Assembly (NCBI GenBank): GCA_043228905.1
Contig: JBHGNT010000015.1
Coordinates: forward strand, 14,818,001-14,882,000
Direction: 5' to 3'
Length of the DNA: 64,000 nucleotides
Origin: Azolla caroliniana
Lineage: Eukaryota > Polypodiophyta
Below the pieces are notes generated by a model. The model was not told where the DNA came from, searched no databases, and worked only from the letters and a program-made list of their open reading frames with translations. Below, piece by piece: positions 1 to 9,610 of this stretch; within the stretch, counting starts at the first letter, position 1; each line of letters starts with the position of its first letter. Both the position numbers and the translations under genes were made by a program.

Positions 1-1594
1 TTTGAAAGGGAATACATAAAATAATGCACGAAATTCTTGTAAGTGGAAGCACTAGAAAGTTGTCATGACGGTGGCAAGCAATAAGATAAAAGCACATGGC
101 AAAGTTTTCTAGTGGGTTCGGCAATTTGGGTTTCTTTGCCTAATACAGATTTGACCTTAGTTTGAGAAGTTTGAGTATTTACACAGTAGTAATAATCATG
201 GACACAAATTATTGAAGAAAAAAATTTACACCATCGTGAAGAATTAAATGAGTAAGATGATCACAATCTCAAGGAAACATAATAAGTAGATTAAGGTTTA
301 TTATTATTTTACATTAGCAACAATAATATGCAATCTTTTCTCTTTTCCACAAGATCAAAAGTTAATGGTGTTCCTCTTTACACAAACAGAGCAAATGATT
401 GAAGGTTGTTTTGAATCACATCTTCGATAAAAACTAGATTTATACTTGAAGGTAGTGTTGGGCAAACTTTTTGACCCTAATAAGAAATTCCGGATCAGCC
501 ATTTTCCTATTACTATACATGTCATTTGTAACAAGAAGGAATTAATTTTTTTTATCTAACTACTTTGTAAAGTTTCACAATTGAACCATCAATATAGAAA
601 ATTGTAGAACATATACAAATTTCCCATTTCTTATTAACCTAACTAATGATATTGTCTTAAATCTGTCATATGCTAAGATTCCACCAATTAATTATTGTCA
701 AGTCATCTATGGCTCAAATAATATATGTTTGATGAGGTTCATGTCAATAGGATAGATGATGATGAATGTTACGAATTTATGGTTATGGAGGGGTTCATAG
801 ATTCACAACCTTAAAATTGGCCCTAGTCTTGTTGGCCACTAGCACTGATACACATACAAATAGTAAAGTTTTGGCCACATATACAAATACACCTAAATAA
901 ACTCATGAAATATTACACATATAATACAAAACTTATTTACACATTCACACACACACACACACACACACATATATACGTACACATATTTACACTAACCCGC
1001 ATACAATGATACAAATTAGTACCCTTGAAGGCTATCATTCACTTGCAAGCTACATTCTCAAAATGAGGAAACTCTAAGTGATTTAACACATACCAAGTGG
1101 AGTTTTTTTTAAACGTAATTCTTCATCAAGGACACAATCTTCTTTGGTCCAGGTTCCCAGTAGTCGTGTTGTTTTTCACACGCATGCTTGTGAATTTCAT
1201 GTACATCTAACAAACACTCGGGGAGGTAGTACATACATTCCTTGTGTAGCCATCTGACATTGTATACATTTAACAAACACTTGAAGAGGTATTACAAGCA
1301 TCTTTGTTACGTGCATGACCATAAATTATCCCATGGTAAGATTATACCGTAGTATTCTATACACGTGGATAAAGTGTGAGGGTTCAACGAGAGTGTAAAG
1401 AAGGAAGGATTACTTTTAATCCTAGGAATTGGGACAACCCATAAGGGCCAAGTGTGAACTTGTTTAGGGGCCTAAGGTGTGGCTATAAATATGAGGGCTA
1501 GCTACCATCATTAGGACATGATTCAACTACGTTGAGACTCTATGCTTGTGGTGATTCAACTCTTGTAGCGAATGCGCCAATACCAGGTACGACT
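1..1594. other. AT-rich gene-poor stretch
   Basis: No open frame here resembles a known protein. It holds an (AC)n microsatellite at about 946-969 and a TATA-like CTATAAATA at about 1483-1491 on the plus strand, upstream of the integrase fragment. That motif may be the relic promoter of a decayed LTR, but I see no clear LTR ends. Confidence 0.6.
946..969. repeat. (AC)n microsatellite
   Basis: About twelve AC units in AT-rich non-coding DNA. Confidence 0.9.
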
Positions 1595-2156
1595 CAGGTT
1601 TTCTCGATCTTCCAAGAATTGCTCGCCATAGAAGAGAACCAATACGGTTGAAAGCTAAAATGCCTTTGAACTGACAATGGGGGAGAGTTTAAGTCTGAAG
1701 AATTCGTCGAATTTTGCCGATAAAGCGACATTCGACGTGAATACACGAAACCTCATAGTTCGGAGTAGAATGGATCTGCTGAGCGGATGAATCAGACAAT
1801 TCAAGAACGAATAGTGTCCATGCTCCAACACTCTAGGTTGTCGGATGGATTCTGGACAGAGGCTCTATTTATGATAGTGCACATAATCATTATGTCACTG
1901 AGTAGGCCTTTAGGACTTCAAATACCTTTGGAATTATGGACGAGCACTAAGTCGAATTACGACAAGCTGCGGATTTTCGGATGTGAAGCATACGTCCTCA
2001 TATCGAAGGACGATTGCCGCAAACTTGAACCGAGGTCCAAGAAATGCATTTTCCTTGGCTATGGACCAAACAAAGAGATCGGATACTGACTTTGGAACCC
2101 TAGAGCACACACAAATCGTTTGAAGTTCGGATGTAGTGTTCAATGGGTCCACAGTG
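1595..2156 (+). pseudogene. Ty1/copia integrase fragment
   Basis: This is a relic of a copia integrase, the enzyme that inserts the cDNA copy of the element. The translated pieces align with the copia element at 13.7-17.3 kb. The DNGGEFKS-type catalytic stretch comes first (about 1673-1700, already interrupted by a stop), then MNQTIQERIVSMLQHSRL, then the IFGCEAYVL segment, and finally a SSDVVFN motif at about 2133-2152. Stops and frame changes break it. It ends abruptly near 2156, where a minus-strand primer site and LTR begin. Neither gag nor RT of this copy is present. It cannot be functional. Confidence 0.85.
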
Positions 2157-2189
2157 ACATGAGGATGGGCTAGATCAAGCTACCAAATC

Positions 2190-2201
2190 GCTCTGATACC
2201 A
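2190..2201 (-). other. primer-binding site, initiator-Met tRNA
   Basis: The minus strand reads TGGTATCAGAGC, the complement of the 3' end of plant initiator-Met tRNA. It directly follows the LTR at 2202-2657 when read on the minus strand. Confidence 0.8.
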
Positions 2202-2657
2202 TATAAAGAATCAAATGTGATTCTATGCAGCAGAATAGTTTAGAGATGTGTGTTGTGTGTGTTTGGAAGAGGAGAGAAGAGAGACGCAAGATAGATAGGA
2301 AAATGAAATACTCAAGAAGATGTACGTATTAGAAATGGAGAATAACTACAACAATATGAATATTACAAAGGAGGTTAACCAACACATTACAAATTAGGAG
2401 GGTGCTTTATATAAGGTCAACCTCTTTCTACATTATCTCACTAAAATATACACTCTCTCTCTAAATCCTTGGGGAATGTGGACACTCATTAGTCATGGGG
2501 AATATGAAACTCATTAGTTATGTGTCATACATAGAACATGATTCTTTGACACATAGTTAATGTGTAGAAGGTAGTGGTGACCTTTGACCTTTGAGTGCTC
2601 ATAGATTCTCAAAAGATGTGTTCACACACTAGACTAGGTTGAGCTTGATTCTCAACA
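2202..2657 (-). repeat. copia LTR, minus strand
   Basis: Read on the minus strand it opens with TGTTGAGAATCAAGC and ends with ATTCTTTATA just before the primer site. The usual terminal CA has become TA. A short purine-rich stretch (GAGGGTGCG) lies just upstream at 2658-2670, as expected for a 3' LTR, yet a primer site follows as expected for a 5' LTR. No second copy of this LTR is seen in the window. Confidence 0.7.
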
Positions 2658-2699
2658 CGCACCCTCAAACTCAACTTTGGTTGGCTTTCGACTTTCGGC

Positions 2700-3565
2700 C
2701 TTCCTATAGTGTCCATCTCAACTAATGTCCGCTTTGGCTGGTATCTGGTTCTCTCTTGTACTCCCCATCAAGCTTGGCAAGTCATGGATCGTCAATCCAA
2801 GGTCTGACATGAATTGCTGAGGCTTGTCAACTCCTATGACTTTGGTGAAGATGTCGACTGTCTGAAGATTCGTGTTGATGTGTTGAAGGTCGACATCTCC
2901 AACTTGAATGCACTCTCAGATGAAGTGATAGTGCACTTCTATATGCTTCGTGCTCACATTGAACACCGGGTTTTGAGCCAGTTACTTGATGGAAATGCCT
3001 AGATCCCTCAATATTCTCTTCAACCAAACAACGTCACATGCAACCATAACAGTGCCCCTGTATTCGGCCTTTGGCTCGAAAGTGCGATGGTCGGTTGCTT
3101 CTTGCTATTCCAGGAGATGGCTCCACTTCCTAGAGAGAAGAAGAACCCTGAGGTCAACCATTGGTCAGCTCTGTAGCCTACCCGATTGACATCTATATAT
3201 CCTTTGAGTCGAATTGATGTGGCCGATTTGTAGAGAATTCCGTAGTCCATTGTTCCACTCACGTATCATAATATACTCACTTAGCACAATCTAAATGAAT
3301 ATTGCGTGGAGTTTGCATGAATTGGCTAAGGAGGCCGACCGGATAGTTGAGGCTGGGTCGAGTGATCGTGAGATAGATGCGGCTTCCAATTAGTTGTCGA
3401 TACTGAGTCGGTTCACACTCTTCTATGCCAGAGTCGCAATTAGCTTTAGGTTTCAATCAAGTGGGGTTGCCATAGACTTATACTCAGTCATCTCGAGCTT
3501 ATATAATAAGTTGAGGATGTAATGTTGTTGGGAGATCATAATGCCGGTTGGAGTCCGAATTACTT
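2700..3565 (-). pseudogene. copia RT end and RNase H fragment
   Basis: On the minus strand, 3565 down to about 3260 encodes the end of a copia reverse transcriptase (ITRPSLNYPVGLLSQFM). 3262 to 3020 encodes the RNase H start, including the SGAISWNSKKQPTIALSSQ motif. About 3019 to 2700 holds the C-terminal RNase H tail (VHYHFI, then DIFTKVIGVDKPQ). Several stops and frame changes are present. This order leads straight into the LTR at 2202-2657, so both probably belong to one old element. Its gag, protease, integrase and catalytic RT core are absent. Confidence 0.85.
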
Positions 3566-3986
3566 TATTGAGCGAGCAGGGTCAACTTGGGACAGGTCGG
3601 TTGTAGAAGCCAAGAACTAGATCTGATGGAAACCGATTGCTTAGGTCTGGATTGGCTGAAGAAGCCGAGAGCTAGATCGGCAGGCCGTTTGGACCGATAT
3701 TCCACGAAGGAATAACTTGGGAGTTAGTGTTAGACGGTCATTTAATGAGCACTCAAGTACTTGTCAGTACTTGTCAACCCATTGTCAGGGCTTGTATTTA
3801 AATTGCTCTTTGAGCACATTTCTATGTACAGAGTATATTCATTTTGAATCTAAGTTTGTTGTATGTTCACTATGTCTCTCTCTCATACTGTGTATTTTCC
3901 ATTCTTTGTGGTTACCTAACTATTGTTATTGTTTGGTTCAACTGACTGTATTTGTGTACAAGTTTCTGCGTACATAATTCTTTACA
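3566..3986 (+). repeat. diverged copia LTR, plus strand
   Basis: It is homologous to the LTR at 31028-31421 read in reverse. Shared blocks include GGCTGAAGAAGC, a GATATTCC..GAGGAAT block, TTGGGAGTTAGTGT and ATGTACAGA. It ends TTCTTTACA directly before a primer site. An internal imperfect duplication of about 50 bp (about 3596-3690) makes the left part differ from the other copy. It is old and much diverged. Confidence 0.7.
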
Positions 3987-3998
3987 TGATATCAGAGT
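3987..3998 (+). other. primer-binding site, mutated
   Basis: TGATATCAGAGT, two bases from the initiator-Met site TGGTATCAGAGC, directly after the LTR end. Confidence 0.7.
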
Positions 3999-4080
3999 GC
4001 GAGGGCCAGAAGAATCCTCTGTTGCCATCAAAGCAAATTAACATAGATTTGAAGAATTTTCTTCCTCAAACAACAAGAAC

Positions 4081-4258
4081 ATGGATAGAGGTATGGGTGG
4101 CTCACTTACAACGGAGAAACAACTACGCATCTTGGTCATACAAGATGCACCAGTACCTGCTCAAAAATGGGTACTGGAGCTACGTCGAAGGAGCCAACGA
4201 TGCAACATTGGATTTGACACACAAAGAGGTCCCATCTTGGGAGCCAGCAACAAGCTGA
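4081..4258 (+). pseudogene. copia gag N-terminus fragment
   Basis: The first about 60 codons of a copia gag, the nucleocapsid precursor. It starts MDRGMG and, after a frame change, continues NNYASWSYKMHQYLL and YWSYVEGANDA. The matching part of the minus-strand element at 29969-30955 starts MDRGMASS and shares these blocks. It stops at a TGA at 4256-4258, and the rest of the element is missing because another copia element begins at 4396. It belongs to the same family as the LTR at 3566-3986. Confidence 0.85.
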
Positions 4259-4395
4259 GTCTTGTATTGCCATGCCTCGTGTGTCCACAACTAGATGCTT
4301 GGGTATATGTGTGTGAGTGTGGAGATCTCAAAGCTCTGTTACTAGCCGAGTCCGATTGTATTTCTCTTATTACAAGTTAATTGATTGTCTCGTTG

Positions 4396-4918
4396 TGTTG
4401 GGAAATAGGTCCCTCCAGATGGGAAGAGAAGAAACAAGTTGGCCGAGAACCAAATTGGTGAGAAGAAATTGAAATTGAAATCGTTTCGGAAGACTATAAT
4501 TGTAAATAGTCTAAAATGCCTCTTGGGGGCTATACTTGTAAATAGCTAGAAAGTTTCTTTCGTTTATAAGCAACTAGGGAAAACTTTATGAAGAGAGTTG
4601 ATCATTATTGTAAAGTTAGAACCAAGTAGTTGCCTCTGTAACTGTGAGTGAGAGAGTGAGAGTGTAACTTTGTAGCCGTCTGTCAGACGAAGGAGAACTC
4701 GAGGTCGTTGCCTCTAAGTTTCGTATTTGTACTTCCTCTCTACTATAGTGATCTGTTTTCTCGGGGTTTGTGGACCCCCGTGTTCTTTTCCCATTTCAGG
4801 TTTTCCACGTAAAATATCGGTGTCTCCGTGTCTTCACGTTTTTCTGTCTGTGTACTAATTCTTGGTTTCTACACATGAATACGAACTGTAACCAGTTGTG
4901 GCCGGTCGATTCCTAACA
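4396..4918 (+). repeat. 5' LTR of copia element
   Basis: It starts TGTTGGGAAA and ends CGATTCCTAACA (523 bp), and is followed after three bases by the primer site. It is homologous along its length to 8938-9435 and to 32949-33469. Shared blocks include TAGCCGTCTGTYAGACGAAG and GGTTTTCCACG. Confidence 0.92.
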
Positions 4919-4921
4919 AAG

Positions 4922-4933
4922 TGGTATCAGAGC
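4922..4933 (+). other. primer-binding site, initiator-Met tRNA
   Basis: Perfect TGGTATCAGAGC, three bases after the LTR and immediately before the gag start codon at 4935. Confidence 0.92.
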
Positions 4934-4934
4934 G

Positions 4935-5829
4935 ATGGAAGACTCATTCGGCGGCATGTTTAAGCTAACCGGATCCAAGTACTTAATGTGGAAGTCGAAG
5001 ATGAGAGACATGCTCGTGTGCAAAGACCTTTGGCTGTCGGTGCAGTTTGGAGATAAAAGACCAGAGAAGATCAATGCAACGACTTGGGAAGTGTTGCATC
5101 TAAAGGCGGCCGCATATATAAGGTGTTTTATAGGCATGAGTCTATACAACAACTTCGGTGAAGAAACAGAAGCATACGTCCTATGGAAGAAGATTAGTGT
5201 CATGTTCGAAAACAAGAACATCGTGAATAGAGTCTCAGTATTTCGAAAAATCGTGAGGCTTCGGTATTAGGATGGCTCCAGTATGGCGGAGCACATCAAT
5301 GCCTTCCAAGGATTGATGAACCAAACCAACTCTCTAGAAGTACCTCTAGCTGATGAGGTATTAGCATTGTTGTTGCTGGGATCTCTTCCAGACAGTTGGG
5401 AAACGTTGGTTGTCATGTTGGGTAACGCGGGACCGGAAGGGAAACACCTATCCATAGAGCAAGTGAAGTCGAGCTTGCTGAATGAAGAAGCTCATCGGAA
5501 GGACCGAGAGTCAAGCACCGACCAGAAGGCCTTAGTCCCGGAAGGTGACACGATTCGGGGAAGAAGCCGAAATCAAAGTCCCTAGAATCGAGATAAGTCA
5601 AAGACCAGGACAAAGTCAACGGGGAGACCCATGTGCTTCTACTATGGGAAGCTGGGGCACATACAGAAAAACTGCCAACACTTTCGAAAGGAGAAAGGGG
5701 GAGTTGATGGTGTAGAGTCAAAGAAAATCCCGAACAGGAAGAACACCTCAGCAATCGCCGCGAGTGAGGAGGAGTTGTTGCTCATTAGTGAGCAAAACGA
5801 AGTGAATCTCGCAGGTGAAGAATCGACAT
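4935..5829 (+). pseudogene. copia gag, broken
   Basis: The nucleocapsid precursor of the copia element. It starts at the ATG at 4935 (MEDSFGGMFKLTGSKYL), directly after the primer site. The capsid-like helical region runs to about 5480, with a WETLVVMLG motif typical of Tnt1-type gag. A stop at 5268-5270 and another at 5583-5585 break it. The zinc knuckle at about 5631-5670 reads CFYYGKLGHIQKNC: the second cysteine of the CX2CX4HX4C ligand set has become tyrosine, so it could not bind zinc normally. An acidic linker follows. Confidence 0.88.
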
Positions 5830-5839
5830 AGGTGGTCAA

Positions 5840-8800
5840 GTGCGTCATTTCACCTAACCCTTGATCAAATGTGCTTCTCATCCTACAGAGCTGGAGATGT
5901 GGGATCTGTAAAGATGGGAAATGAAGGAGCATGTTGAATTGTCGGCATTGGAGATGTGTGTTTGGAAACCTCAACCGGGTGCAGAGTCGTGTTGAGAGAT
6001 GTACGACACGTTCCAAAGGTTTGATTGAACCTAATATTAGCCGGTTGGCTAGATGATGAAGGCTACACGGGTAGCATCTAGAACGGGGTCAGGAAGTTCT
6101 GCAAGGGAAGTCTGATCATGGCTCGAGCCCGGAAAACCAACACACTGTACATAATGAATGCTTGAATATGCTGAGGGGAAGCAAACGTGGCAGCCGACAC
6201 TGTCGGTGAACTGTGGCATATGAGGTTGTGCCATATGAGCCAGAAGGGGATGCGAAAGCTTGCCGAGGACAACCTCATTCCGGAAGTAAAGAACGTGCAA
6301 CTTGAGAAGTGCACTGATTGCTTGGCCGGTAAATAGAATCGAACATCCTTCCAAATGAGGCCCCTGATGAGGAAGAAAATGTCATTGGAACTCGTGCATA
6401 CGGACATATGCTATGTGGACACGAAGTCGCATGGTGGTTCACAATATTTTGTGACCTTCATTGATGACTGTAGCCGGAAGTTATGGGCTTCCGTGCTGAA
6501 GACGAAGGATCAAGTGTTATCTGTCTTCAAAGAGTTCCAAGTGAGGGCCAAGAGAGAAACCGGCCAAAAACTGAAGGCAGTCCGAGCGGACAATGGCAGA
6601 GAGTACTGTGGATTGTTCGAGGAATATTGCCGAAATCAAGGAATTTGGCTTGAGTATACCGTGCCGAAGGTACTAGAGCTTAATGGGCTGGCCGAGAGAA
6701 TGAACCAGACTGTAATGGAAAGGGTCTGAAGTATGCTTGCACATGCTAAGTTACCAAAGACGTTTTGGGTTGAGGCTCTGATGACGGCAGTGTACGTGAT
6801 AAACCGATCACCCTCAGTAGCCCTGGAAGGTGATATCCCACAAAGGGTGTGGAGCGGCAACGATGGTTCGTACCGACATCTGAGGGTGTTCGGCTATCTT
6901 GCCAATGTGCATGTGGCAAAAGACCAAAGGGGAAAACTAGACCCGAAATCTCGGCCAAGTATATTTCTCAGCTACGACAATGATGAATTTGGCTATCGGC
7001 TATCGGACTTAGTTGAGAAGAAAGTCATTAGGAGCCGTGACATTGTCTTCATGGAGGAAAAGTCAATAGTCGACTAGGAGATTGCGAATAAGTCTCCAAC
7101 TACCGAATCGAACCGAGTCGACACTCGGCCGAATCGAGTAGAAGCCGATTTGATCAAAATCAAATCCAAGCCAATCGGTCGATTTAATACTCGGCAAAAT
7201 CGAGAACTGCCTAAAGAACAAGGGGAAACGACCGAACAAGGAACTAAATTTGAATCGGCCGAAGAAGTCGAAGAAGAACCGATCGTGCCGAATGGAGGTT
7301 GAAGATACCCCCTAAGAGAAAGGAGGGCCCCCGAAGATTTCCTGATGAAGAGCATGTACTGCTAACCGATGAGGGGGAGCCAAAAAGTTTTGAAGAAGCT
7401 AAGGAAGATACCCACAACCGAAAGTGGTTGAGTGCCATGCAAGAGGCGATGGATTCCTTGCATGAGAACCACATATATGAACTGACCGAACTACCAAGAG
7501 GAAAGAAGGCACTTCGGAATAAATGGGTATACAAGTTGAAATCGGGAGATGGGGGGAATCAACCCAAGTACAAAGTACGAATTATCGTGAAAGGTTTTCA
7601 ACAGAAGAAGGGTGTCGATTTCGACGAAATATTTGCCCCAATCGTAAAGTTGACATCTATCCGAACCGTGCTGAGCATTGCAGCCAACATGAATCTCAAA
7701 GTCGAACAACTGGACGTCAAGAGTGCCTTCCTCCATGGAGATTTGGAGGAAGAGATATACATGCACTAGCCAAAAGGATTTGTGGAAAAAGGTAAAGAAA
7801 ATCTCGTATGCCGATTAAGGAAGAGCTTGTACGGGTTGAAGCAAGCTCCTCGGCAATGGTACAGAAAATTCGAATCCTTCATGATCGACATCGGGTACCA
7901 CAAAACGCAAGCCAATCACTGTGTATTTGTGAAGAAGTTTGACAGAGGAGATTTCCTCATCCTCCTGTTGTATGTGGACGACATGTTGATTGTTAGATGG
8001 GACTATACGAAGATCCGACTGTTGAAGAACGCCTTGAGCAGATCGTTCTCGATGAAGGATATGGGTCCAGCAAAGCAAATCTTGGGGATGCACATTGTTC
8101 GGGATTGAACAAAGAAATTGTTGTGGCTATCACAAGAAAAATATGTGACAAAGGTGCTCCAGAGATTCGGCATGGAAAATGTGAAACCGGTCGACTCGAC
8201 ACTGCCGATGAGCTGCAAACTAAGCAAAAAACAATGTCCGAAATCGAAAATCGAGAAGGCCGAGATGTCAAAAGTTCCTTATGCCTCGGCAGTTGGAAGC
8301 CTAATGTACGCGATGATATGTACCAACCCAGACATAGGATACGCAGTCGGCGTGGTTAGCTGATCTATGAGCAACCCCGGAAGAGAACATTGGGTTGCCG
8401 GGAAGTGGATACTTCGGTACCTAAAAGGCACCTCGAACGTGTGTCTTTGTTTCGGTTCAGGTACTGACTCAGACATGTCGGCTGATATGGATACCAACTG
8501 ATCCACGTCCAAGTACATAATAACTTATGCAGGGGGAGCTGTTTCGTGGCAGTCGAGGTTGCAGAAGGCCGTGGCGCTGTCGACCACGGAAGCCGAATAT
8601 ATGACCGTAGTGGAAGCTGGCAAGGAAATCATATGGATGAAGGAGTTTATTAGTGAGTTGGGAATTCGGCAGGAGGAATTCCAACTCCATTGTGATAACC
8701 AGAGTGTCATTCACCTTGCGAAAAATGCCGCCTACCACTCCAGGACCAAACACATACAGAGAAGATATCATTGGCTCCGAGAGTGAGTAGAAGAAAAGGA

Positions 8801-8927
8801 GTTTGCTCTAGTGAAGATCCACACAGCCGAAAATGGATCGGATATGCTGGCGATGGTGCTGTCAGCCGAAAAGCTAAACGCGTGCCGACAGAGAGTCAGT
8901 TTGGTGAAGTACCCCATGCCGGAGTGA
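5840..8927 (+). pseudogene. copia pol, broken
   Basis: Protease, integrase, RT and RNase H relics in copia order. Only the SFHLT end of the protease active-site region is left, at about 5845. The pre-integrase zinc region (ELWHMRLCHMSQKGMRKLA, then CTDCLAG) lies at about 6210-6335. The integrase core spans about 6400-6720 (HTDICYV, RADNGREYCG, NGLAERMNQT). RT runs from about 7500, with LLLYVDDMLIV at about 7960-7995 intact. RNase H spans about 8395-8925 (STTEAEYM, HCDNQSVIHLAKN). In-frame stops occur at about 6336, 6727, 7075, 7767, 8106, 8361 and 8784, with a frame change near 7325-7345. The stop at 8784-8786 is shared with the related copy at 32802-32804. Confidence 0.9.
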
Positions 8928-8937
8928 AGGGGGAGTT

Positions 8938-9435
8938 TGTTGGGAAACAAGTCCCTCCGGATGGGAACAGAAGAACCAAGTTGGTGAGTAACTCGGCCGA
9001 GATCGAGATCAAAATCAAAATCAAAATCAAAATCGTTTTGGAAGACTATAATTGTAAATAGTCTAAAATGCCTCTTGGGGGGCTATACTTGTAAATAGCT
9101 AGAAAGTTGCTTTTGTTTATAAGCAACTAGGGCAAACTTTATGAAGAGAGTTGATCATTACTGTAAAGTTAGAACCAGGTAGTTGCCTCTATAACGTGAG
9201 TGAGAGTGTAACTCTATAGCCATCTGTTAGACGAAGGAGAACTTGAGGTCGTTGCCTCCGAGTTCTGTATTTGTGCTTCCTCTCTACTATAGTGATCCAT
9301 TTTCTCGGGGTTTGTGAACCCCTATGTTTTTTTCCCATTTCAGGTTTTCCACGTAAAATATCGGGGTCTCTATGTCTTCACGTTGTTTTGTCTGTGTACT
9401 AGTTCTTGGTTTTTGCACACGTGTACAAACGTGTA
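8938..9435 (+). repeat. 3' LTR of copia element, end missing
   Basis: It starts TGTTGGGAAA after a polypurine tract (AGGGGGAGTTT, 8927-8937). It follows the 5' LTR base for base with substitutions until about 9435, then stops short of the terminal CGATTCCTAACA. The following sequence belongs to a Ty3 remnant. Confidence 0.88.
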
Positions 9436-9570
9436 ACGGCAAAGACATCCGGAAACCGATCCAAATATTCACTACATCTCTCTGTCATCTTCTCTTATCG
9501 GCTCCTTCGTTTGAGACCTCGGTGGTCTTGCCCCATTTCGACACATACCCGTGGAATTCTGCGACATCTT

Positions 9571-9590
9571 TGCTGAACCCGACTTGAAAG
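9571..9590 (+). other. primer-binding-site-like sequence
   Basis: TGCTGAACCCGACTTGAAAG is homologous to TGGTGAACCCGACGTGAAG at 58585 in the better preserved copy, in the same position between LTR end and gag. It is not the initiator-Met site. The tRNA is not identified. Confidence 0.6.
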
Positions 9591-9610
9591 GGGCGGCAAA
9601 GGAGTTAAAG

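Larger units (their letters stand above)
4396..9435 (+). mobile_element. decayed Ty1/copia element with two LTRs
   Basis: A nearly full-length copia element: LTR, initiator-Met primer site, gag, protease, integrase, RT, RNase H, polypurine tract, LTR. The domain order (integrase before RT) marks it as Ty1/copia, and the sequence style is that of the Tnt1/Tork group. At least eight in-frame stops and one frame change in pol make it non-autonomous. The 3' LTR lacks its last about 30 bp, so no target-site duplication can be read. A second copy of the same family is the 3' half at 31422-33469. Confidence 0.9.
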
